Part shown: one piece after another, positions 9,934-15,460 of the stretch
How positions within the stretch are numbered: the first letter of the stretch is position 1
Layout of the letters: each line of letters begins with the position of its first letter
NCBI RefSeq assembly: GCF_024637875.1
Contig: NZ_CP102451.1
Span: 1,553,001-1,617,000 of the forward strand
Origin: Vagococcus luciliae
GTDB taxonomy: Bacteria > Bacillota > Bacilli > Lactobacillales > Vagococcaceae
Length of the DNA: 64,000 nucleotides
Reading direction: 5' to 3'
The notes under the pieces: generated by a model
What the model saw: only the letters and a program-made list of their open reading frames with translations
Database searches by the model: none
Told to the model about the DNA's origin: nothing
Program-made: the position numbers and the translations under genes

Positions 9934-10953
9934 TTATAGTGATTTTATTTCTTCCATTGCCTTTACTAATACATTTACTTCGTCCATCATTCGTAAGTAA
10001 GTTTTTTCATTTAATGATTGTTGCCCATCTGACCAAGCGTTTGCTGGATCTGGGTGAATTTCCACGATCATACCATCAGCCCCTGCAGCGACACTTGCTC
10101 TTGCCATTGGTGTTACTAAGTCCCATACGCCAGTCCCATGACTAGGATCAGCAATAATAGGGAAGTGGCTTAATTTTTTAATAATAGGGATGGCGCTTAA
10201 GTCAAACGTGTTTCGTGTCGCCGTTTCGTAAGTACGGATACCACGTTCAATAAAGATAACATCACTTTTTCCAGCAACAGCAATGTATTCAGCAGCATTT
10301 AACCACTCATCAATTGTTCCTGCAATCCCACGTTTCAAGCCAATTGGTTTACCAGTTTGTCCCACAGCGCTAAGTAATTTATAGTTTTGCATGTTTCTAG
10401 CACCAATTTGTAAAATGTCAGAGTATTCAGCTACCATGTCAATATGAGCTTCATCCATTACCTCAGTGATGACTTTCATATCAAATTCATCAGCCGCTTG
10501 TCTAATGTATTTTAAGCCTTCTTCTTCTAAACCTTGGAAAGCATAAGGAGATGTACGAGGTTTGAACGCTCCACCACGTAAGACACTTGCTCCACCAGCT
10601 TTTGCCATACGAGCAGTTTCACGGATTTGGTCTAATCCCTCAATAGAACATGGTCCTGCCATTGTAACAAAACTACCATCACCAATTTTTAATCCATCAA
10701 CGTCTACCACAGTATTATCTGGATGGAATTCACGAGAAGTTAGTTTATATGTGTTGGTAATACGAACAGTTTTATCTACCCCATCATAACTTTTGAACGC
10801 AACATCTTGAATATTTCGAGTATCACCCTTAATTCCTAATACGACTTGTTCTTCGCCAGTATTGATTTGCACCTCTAAGTCACTTTCTTCTATTCTTTTT
10901 ACTACTCTTTCAATTTGCTCACTTGTTGCTCCTAATTTCATAATTACGATCAT
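9934..10953 (-). CDS. aroF: DAHP synthase, class I-beta
   Basis: This enzyme condenses PEP and erythrose 4-phosphate, the entry step of the shikimate pathway. The first 70 residues form a ferredoxin/ACT-like regulatory domain (MIVIMKLGATSEQIERVV). The barrel follows with GPCSIEGLDQI, the lysine/arginine motif RGGAFKPRTSPYAFQG, and DPSHGTGVWD near the end. There is no fused chorismate mutase. The regulatory domain suggests feedback control by an aromatic product. It is the second gene of the operon, 17 bases after aroE. AGAGGGAGA precedes the ATG. Confidence 0.95.
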   Translation of the reverse strand: MIVIMKLGATSEQIERVVKRIEESDLEVQINTGEEQVVLGIKGDTRNIQDVAFKSYDGVDKTVRITNTYKLTSREFHPDNTVVDVDGLKIGDGSFVTMAGPCSIEGLDQIRETARMAKAGGASVLRGGAFKPRTSPYAFQGLEEEGLKYIRQAADEFDMKVITEVMDEAHIDMVAEYSDILQIGARNMQNYKLLSAVGQTGKPIGLKRGIAGTIDEWLNAAEYIAVAGKSDVIFIERGIRTYETATRNTFDLSAIPIIKKLSHFPIIADPSHGTGVWDLVTPMARASVAAGADGMIVEIHPDPANAWSDGQQSLNEKTYLRMMDEVNVLVKAMEEIKSL

Positions 10954-10970
10954 AATAGTCTCCCTCTTTC

Positions 10971-11834
10971 TTATGCTTTTTCTATAATGTGTTTTACTTT
11001 TTCAATGGGCATATCTTGGTTTGTCCAAAGATTAAATGCCTTTGCCCCTTGATACAATAGCATATCAAGTCCATTAATGGTCTGACAGCCTTTTTGATCT
11101 GCTTTTTTTAATAGTTTGGTTTTTCTTGGATTATAAATCACATCATAAACAACCAAGTCTTGTCTTAATAGTGAGTCATCAATCAATGAGTCATCGTTTA
11201 TCATACCAACGCTTGTCGAGTTAACGAGTATATGTGATCTATTAATTGCTTTTTTTAAAGTCTGTGAATCAAATAAATCCGTTAGCGTTATCTTACAGTC
11301 TACTATATTAGATAATTCCAGAATCTTTTCTTTCATTTCATCAAACCGATTACCCAATCGACTAAAAATGTGAATGTCACTAAAACCATCGAGTGCTGCT
11401 TGGACTAAAATAGCAGTTGCAGCGCCACCTGCTCCTAAAATCGTCATCGTTTGATTTTTAATAGGAATTTGATTAACACGCAAACTTTCCATAAAACCAA
11501 ATCCATCTGTATTATGTCCTATTAACTTACCACCTTTATGAACAATTGTATTAATAGCACCTATCAAAGTCGCTTCTTTAGACAATTCATCCATGAGTGG
11601 TAGAGCGTTAACTTTATGTGGCATTGATAAGTTAACTCCCATCATATCTAATGTACGAATCGAGTTAATCGCTGTGGTCAGTTGGTCAGGTTTAATATCA
11701 AATGCTAGATAAACAGCATTGATACCAAGTTCTTCAAATGATGTGGTATGCAATATTGGAGATAAACTATGCTTTGCGGGACTAGCAAAAAATCCTGCTA
11801 ATCTGGTGTGCCCATTCACTTCAATACATGACAT
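10971..11834 (-). CDS. aroE: Shikimate dehydrogenase
   Basis: This enzyme reduces 3-dehydroshikimate to shikimate with NADPH. It has 287 residues with the substrate-binding SPAKHSLSPILH motif and the catalytic lysine in NLSMPHKVNALP. The NADP-binding glycine loop is LGAGGAATAI, and NTDGFGF and NSTSVGM are also present. It is the first structural gene of the aro operon, with AGGAGG between the leader terminator (11855-11899) and this ATG. Confidence 0.95.
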   Translation of the reverse strand: MSCIEVNGHTRLAGFFASPAKHSLSPILHTTSFEELGINAVYLAFDIKPDQLTTAINSIRTLDMMGVNLSMPHKVNALPLMDELSKEATLIGAINTIVHKGGKLIGHNTDGFGFMESLRVNQIPIKNQTMTILGAGGAATAILVQAALDGFSDIHIFSRLGNRFDEMKEKILELSNIVDCKITLTDLFDSQTLKKAINRSHILVNSTSVGMINDDSLIDDSLLRQDLVVYDVIYNPRKTKLLKKADQKGCQTINGLDMLLYQGAKAFNLWTNQDMPIEKVKHIIEKA

Positions 11835-11854
11835 GTTTTTAAATTCCTCCTAAT

Positions 11855-11899
11855 AAAAAAGATGCTCACGTAGACTTAAAAAATTCTACAGTGAACATC
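11855..11899 (-). terminator. Attenuator terminator of the aro operon
   Basis: On the minus strand the segment 11899-11885 pairs with 11874-11861 (GATGTTCAC-GTAGA type arms with one bulged T and one G-U pair), followed by TTTTTT at 11860-11855. It stands between the operon promoter and aroE, so it can end transcription before the first gene. Confidence 0.85.
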
Positions 11900-11929
11900 C
11901 TTATACTTAATATACAGTATATGTAAAAC

Positions 11930-11961
11930 ACCACCATAGATTTTCTAAGATCTATGTGGGT
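11930..11961 (-). promoter_or_regulatory. Switching hairpin in the aro leader
   Basis: On the minus strand ATCTATGGTGG-type sequence (11941-11931) can pair with CCCACATAGAT (11960-11950). A near-copy of the same arm, ATCTATGATGG at 11998-11988, could pair with the same CCCACATAGAT. Two mutually exclusive hairpins are what an attenuator needs. A separate 9-bp stem (GATACAAAC with GTTTGTATC, 11996-12020) lies just upstream. The regulatory role is inferred. Confidence 0.6.
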
Positions 11962-12041
11962 TTTGAAATCAATCTAAATTTCCTTAGCCATCATAGATAC
12001 AAACTTGGATTGTTTGTATCCACATATTGATGAACACAAAC

Positions 12042-12107
12042 CTATCTAAAATAGCTAAAGTAGTAATTATTCAGTTGTGGACTTTTTATTATATGAGTTG
12101 TTTTCAT
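12042..12107 (-). CDS. Aromatic leader peptide of the aro operon
   Basis: This 21-codon reading frame begins with ATG 13 bases after a GGAGTGG ribosome site and ends with TAG. Its C-terminal part reads NNYYFSYFR: three Tyr and two Phe among the last seven residues, encoded by TAC TAC TTT AGC TAT TTT AGA. It lies about 30 nt after the predicted transcription start and upstream of competing hairpins and a terminator. This is the layout of leader peptides such as pheL or trpL, in which ribosome stalling at scarce-amino-acid codons decides termination. The segment C-TTT-AGC inside the control codons is complementary to GCTAAGG at 11988-11982. The operon it precedes makes Tyr and Phe. It is too short for normal gene finders. 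No experimental support is available. Confidence 0.8.
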   Translation of the reverse strand: MKTTHIIKSPQLNNYYFSYFR

Positions 12108-12143
12108 GATATTTCCACTCCAAACTGATGTAAGATTGAGTTA

Positions 12144-12172
12144 AGTATAGTAGTTAAATGAGAGGTTGTCAA
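12144..12172 (-). promoter_or_regulatory. Promoter of the aro operon
   Basis: On the minus strand TTGACA (12172-12167) and TATACT (12149-12144) are separated by exactly 17 bp. Transcription should begin near 12137, giving a leader of about 300 nt before aroE. Confidence 0.85.
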
Positions 12173-12231
12173 TAAAATAATTAAAATATCATTTGATTTA
12201 TGCTATCTTTTTTAAAAACACACTATTTAGT

Positions 12232-12756
12232 TTACATAATATAATTATTGTTATCTAAATGGATGAGATAGTGATCTACTTTGGATTGGTTTACCACTAT
12301 AGTGTATTGGTAGATACCTTGGTTGTTTTCAATCACCTTCTTAGATGCAATGTTAGTTTCTTTACAAGTTAGCAGTACTTTTTTTAATTCTAACGTATGT
12401 GCTTTTTTTAGCGTTTCTTTAAGCAATAATGTTCCATAACCTTTTCCTTGATAAGTAGGTGAAATACTATAACTAATATGTCCTCCTTCTTTTTGTAGAT
12501 AAGGTGTTAAATGATGTTTGACATCAGAGATACCAATCATTTCACCTAGGTTATTAATGAGTGCATAGTGTGTTGTTTGAACCGATTGTTTATAATCTTT
12601 TGTTTTTAAAATTGTGACATCTCGTAACCATTGATTGATGTCTTTTGATCGTTGTAATTGATTGGCTCCATGTATAATATCCTGAGTTTGATTGAATGAC
12701 TCTTTAAATTGTTTAATGGTTGGAATATCTATTTGTTCAATTGGTACTAACTTCAT
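12232..12756 (-). CDS. GNAT family N-acetyltransferase
   Basis: This 174-residue single-domain acetyltransferase has the acetyl-CoA pyrophosphate loop QGKGYGTLLL near residue 105. The preceding ISYSISP strand and a later N-x-A-S-K-K-V-I-E-N-N motif are typical of RimJ/RimL-like members. The acceptor substrate cannot be told from sequence. It lies upstream of the aro promoter in the same direction, with its own TAGGAGG ribosome site. No clear terminator separates it from the aro leader. Confidence 0.8.
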   Translation of the reverse strand: MKLVPIEQIDIPTIKQFKESFNQTQDIIHGANQLQRSKDINQWLRDVTILKTKDYKQSVQTTHYALINNLGEMIGISDVKHHLTPYLQKEGGHISYSISPTYQGKGYGTLLLKETLKKAHTLELKKVLLTCKETNIASKKVIENNQGIYQYTIVVNQSKVDHYLIHLDNNNYIM

Positions 12757-12879
12757 TATTTCCTCCTAATTTTCAAATAATGATTTTAAGCATTTGTTTG
12801 GATAATTATCCATCTTTAAAAATTTAAAGTGCTTAGAATCGTCCTGTAGCAAACATGGAAATGAATTAATCTTTATTTG

Positions 12880-12990
12880 AGTTCACTATATTATGTAAAA
12901 TCATGAACTTGAGTGTTGATTTATCAAGGGTTTAAAATTCTATATTATTAAGTTCATTATTGTGTTATTATATAATAAAAATAGTGAACT
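12880..12990. promoter_or_regulatory. Four AGTTCA half-sites upstream of the recombinase gene
   Basis: AGTTCA at 12880-12885 faces TGAACT at 12904-12909 (18-bp gap). AGTTCA at 12951-12956 faces TGAACT at 12985-12990 (28-bp gap). The gaps differ by 10 bp, one helical turn. The outer arms extend to a 9-bp perfect inverted repeat (GTTCACTAT). A TATAAT at 12971-12976 lies inside the second pair, so the sites could be operators, recombinase core sites, or both. Confidence 0.55.
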
Positions 12991-13018
12991 GTAAATTTTA
13001 GAGAAAAGAGTGGTAAAA

Positions 13019-13573
13019 ATGTCGTATAATGTTCAACCGTTACGCAGTCAAACTGAGATAGATGATTTTTTATTTTGGCTTAGAAGAACAAACTATCCAG
13101 AACGCGATACCTTTCTATTTATTTTTGGCATTAACAATGGATTAAGGATGTCAGATATTGTGAAACTAAAAGTAAGAGATATCAAATATGAAAAACGTCC
13201 TATCATTGTTGAAAGAAAAACTGGGAAACGAAAAGTATTGTATCTTGATAATTTACAAGATGTCATTGCAGAATATATTAAAGGAAAAGACGATGATGAG
13301 TGGTTGTTTCCAAGTCGTCAACAAGGTGGACACTTGAAAGTAAACACGGTGTATAAACAGTATCAAAAAATCGCCGATAATTTAGGAAGAAAAGATATTG
13401 GCACTCACTCTCTTAGAAAAACATTTGGTTATCATTATTATCGAAAAACAAGAGATATTGCAACATTAATGGAAATATTTAATCATAGTTCTGAAAAAGT
13501 GACTAAACGATATATTGGCATAACAACGGATGAAATTGGAAACACTTTAGCAGATTTCAGATTAGGAATATAA
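13019..13573 (+). CDS. Minimal tyrosine recombinase (FimB-like size)
   Basis: This 184-residue protein consists almost wholly of the tyrosine recombinase catalytic domain. All expected residues are visible: Arg43 (NGLRMSD), a lysine near 67-70, His130 and Arg133 (THSLRKT), His156 (FNHSSEK) and nucleophile Tyr165 (KRYIG). It lacks the usual N-terminal DNA-arm and core-binding domains, as do FimB/FimE-type invertases and some stand-alone enterococcal integrases. A GTG three codons upstream is possible, but the ATG at 13019 has better spacing to AAAGAG. No phage or transposon genes adjoin it. AGTTCA half-sites lie upstream and a cruciform element downstream. Confidence 0.8.
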   Translation: MSYNVQPLRSQTEIDDFLFWLRRTNYPERDTFLFIFGINNGLRMSDIVKLKVRDIKYEKRPIIVERKTGKRKVLYLDNLQDVIAEYIKGKDDDEWLFPSRQQGGHLKVNTVYKQYQKIADNLGRKDIGTHSLRKTFGYHYYRKTRDIATLMEIFNHSSEKVTKRYIGITTDEIGNTLADFRLGI

Positions 13574-13711
13574 AAAAGAGGCTGACCCAAAAGTTATTTT
13601 TTAAATAAAAATCACTTGACTAACAAAATAGAACTCCCATGAAATCAACGTTTTAATTAACGGGTGTCATGGGATTTTTCTATTTTAGGACTTTTTAGTC
13701 AGCCTCTTTTT
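13573..13711. repeat. Cruciform element with 14-bp terminal inverted repeat
   Basis: aaaaagaggctgac (13573-13586) is perfectly complementary to gtcagcctcttttt (13698-13711). An adjoining aaaagt/acttttt pair and an inner cccatga/tcatggg pair could extend it into one long fold. It overlaps the stop codons of both convergent neighbours and can act as a bidirectional terminator. Similar AAAAAGAGGCTG-type elements are, from memory, common between genes in enterococci. Confidence 0.7.
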
Positions 13712-14093
13712 AACCTGTAATTTCAATTTGATTATTTTCTGGATCAAAGATGACACTTTCGTAATAGCCATCTCCGGTTATTCGCGGACCACTTAATACC
13801 TTGTATCCATCTTCTTTTAATTGAGACGTCAAGATGTCTACTTTTTCTTTTGAATTTGTTTTAAAAGCTAAGTGAGTCAATCCTGTTCGGTATAATTGTT
13901 TTTCTTCATCCACTTTATCTGGACGAGTCATTATTTCTAATCGTGCGCCTGTTTCAAATGAGAGAAAGTAAGTCTCTAATCCTGTCTTTGGGTTATGGTA
14001 TTTTTGGTTTGCTGTGGCATTAAAATACCTTTCGTAAAACGCTCTCATTTTTTCTAAATCATCAACATACATTGCCGCATGTTCTAAATGCAT
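13710..14093 (-). CDS. VOC family protein (glyoxalase I-like)
   Basis: This 127-residue protein has two beta-alpha-beta-beta-beta modules of the vicinal oxygen chelate fold. Likely metal ligands are His5 in LEHAAMYV, a glutamate in RLEIM, His in THLAF and a glutamate in QIEITG at the C-terminus. Members include lactoylglutathione lyases, fosfomycin-resistance enzymes and dioxygenases; the small size and complete ligand set suggest a lyase or isomerase. The substrate is not known. It is a single gene between the cruciform element and a terminator. Confidence 0.75.
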   Translation of the reverse strand: MHLEHAAMYVDDLEKMRAFYERYFNATANQKYHNPKTGLETYFLSFETGARLEIMTRPDKVDEEKQLYRTGLTHLAFKTNSKEKVDILTSQLKEDGYKVLSGPRITGDGYYESVIFDPENNQIEITG

Positions 14094-14132
14094 GTTTCCT
14101 CCTCCTTTTCTTGTTTAGTTAGATTATATCAT

Positions 14133-14160
14133 AAAAAGAGCGTTATTTTTAAACGCTCTT
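14133..14160 (-). terminator. Terminator after the choloylglycine hydrolase family gene
   Basis: AAAGAGCGTT pairs with AACGCTCTTT around a short AT loop, with a T-tract on the minus strand, six bases after the stop at 14167. Confidence 0.85.
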
Positions 14161-14166
14161 TCGTCT

Positions 14167-15153
14167 TTAGTTCAATTTTGTGACAGAAAAATCTTGTGAT
14201 ACTGAAAATACAGTAGCATCATCTTTTGAGCACAAATCTTCCGTTAGTTCTACTGAAAATACTTCCTGTGTATAGTATGGATTAAAGTAATAAGTGGCAC
14301 TATTTAAGTTAAATGCCGCACGATATTGCGTATAATCATTGTGACCATCGTCTTTAATGTTTACTCCTTTAGGAATGGTCACAGTGTTTAAAATGTGAAA
14401 GATGCTGTTTAGAGCTTGTGATTCATTTTTTCCTTTTTCTGCGTATGTTTTCATATAAGTTGCACGCACAAATCGCTCTGGCGATGTTAACCCACCTGGT
14501 AAACCATATGTTCCTGAGCCTTGTCCAAATGGTTTTATGGTATAACCATCTAGTTCTTTTGAAGCATAGTTCGTTGGTTGAATAGATAAGTAATTATTCA
14601 AGTTAGTTAAATGCCATTCAAGTGTTGGACTATTTGTCATGACACCAACAGGATTATCTTTTACTGTTAGTGTTTCATTATTCGTTTCAACAACCACACA
14701 TTTTCCAGTTCTATCTGATACGATAAAATGTAGTGGTGTCATAACGGATAACAAGGGATTGCTTACCCCAATCATCTCTACTTGTTTTATTACCTCTTTT
14801 AATTCATCAATGCTTGCAACATGTCCAAGTACCCATGTTAAAAATTCGTCTTGGGTTAAATTAATTTTCCCTTCAACAGGACTGGTTTGATAAGATGCTT
14901 CATTAAGATAATAAAGCTCTGCAATAGCAAGTCCTTTTTCATTCACTCCATCAGCAAACATGTAATCATTACCAATTTTTTGCCCTGTCCCTACAAAAGC
15001 ATAGGTTGTTTTTAAAGTACCTTCAAAATGAAAGGTTGAAGCATAATGTCTTGGTATGGCAATTGGTAAGCCATTTAATTCAAATCCAAAATCCATTGTA
15101 CGAGCAAAAAAATTTAATTTATCTTCTGATTGTAATGTAATACTTGTGCACAT
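14167..15153 (-). CDS. Choloylglycine hydrolase family, penicillin V acylase-like
   Basis: This 328-residue N-terminal nucleophile hydrolase begins MCTSIT; Cys2 becomes the catalytic N-terminal cysteine after Met removal. Other family positions are Arg and Asp in ARTMDF, Asn in TNSPTLEWH and Arg in ERFVRATY. The family holds bile salt hydrolases and penicillin V acylases. Motifs YAFVG, ELYY, TNSPxxEWHxTNL and PFGQGSGTYGLPGG look closer to the Bacillus-type penicillin V acylases than to the enterococcal bile salt hydrolase as I recall them. The natural substrate may be an N-acyl amide or signalling lactone. No signal peptide is present, so it is cytoplasmic. Confidence 0.8.
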   Translation of the reverse strand: MCTSITLQSEDKLNFFARTMDFGFELNGLPIAIPRHYASTFHFEGTLKTTYAFVGTGQKIGNDYMFADGVNEKGLAIAELYYLNEASYQTSPVEGKINLTQDEFLTWVLGHVASIDELKEVIKQVEMIGVSNPLLSVMTPLHFIVSDRTGKCVVVETNNETLTVKDNPVGVMTNSPTLEWHLTNLNNYLSIQPTNYASKELDGYTIKPFGQGSGTYGLPGGLTSPERFVRATYMKTYAEKGKNESQALNSIFHILNTVTIPKGVNIKDDGHNDYTQYRAAFNLNSATYYFNPYYTQEVFSVELTEDLCSKDDATVFSVSQDFSVTKLN

Positions 15154-15412
15154 TCTGTATTCCTCCTAGTATATTTCAATTAGTTTATAATAACTTAAAA
15201 CATTTAATAATTCATGGTAATTATATGACGATTTTATTGATTAAACGTCATTTTTATATGATAATCACGATAAATTAATGGGTAATGCAAGAAAAATGAG
15301 TCATAGATAAGTACAAAAATTTAATAAATGACGTTTGCTTATCATTGAAACTCAAGCTATTTGGTGCAGATGAAGATTTAAAAATATGGATTTCTAATAG
15401 GATTATAAAAAT
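15154..15412. other. Intergenic region
   Basis: About 260 bp hold no recognisable gene. A plus-strand stretch near 15340-15430 reads through about 28 codons (KLFGADEDLKIWISN) without a start or ribosome site, and could be a gene remnant; nothing further supports it. Confidence 0.4.
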
Positions 15413-15454
15413 AAAACGTATTAGATTGTAAAAACTTACAATCTAATACGTTTT
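15413..15454. terminator. Strong terminator after the FIVAR surface protein gene
   Basis: A perfect 19-bp stem (15413-15431 with 15436-15454) and a 4-base loop are flanked by A and T tracts. It ends the minus-strand surface protein gene and would also work on the plus strand. Confidence 0.9.
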
Positions 15455-15460
15455 TTATTG

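Noticed and set aside
11855-12137. A T-box riboswitch in the aro leader.
   Set aside because: The AGGGTGGNACCGCG antiterminator sequence is absent; GGTGG at 11935-11931 is part of another hairpin. The leader peptide explains the terminator better.
13019-13573. Prophage or transposon integrase.
   Set aside because: No excisionase, phage, conjugation or transposition genes adjoin it, and no tRNA attachment site is present.
15340-15430. A 28-codon plus-strand stretch (KLFGADEDLKIWISN).
   Set aside because: It lacks a start codon with a ribosome site, ends in the terminator stem, and matches nothing I recognise; noted only as a possible remnant.
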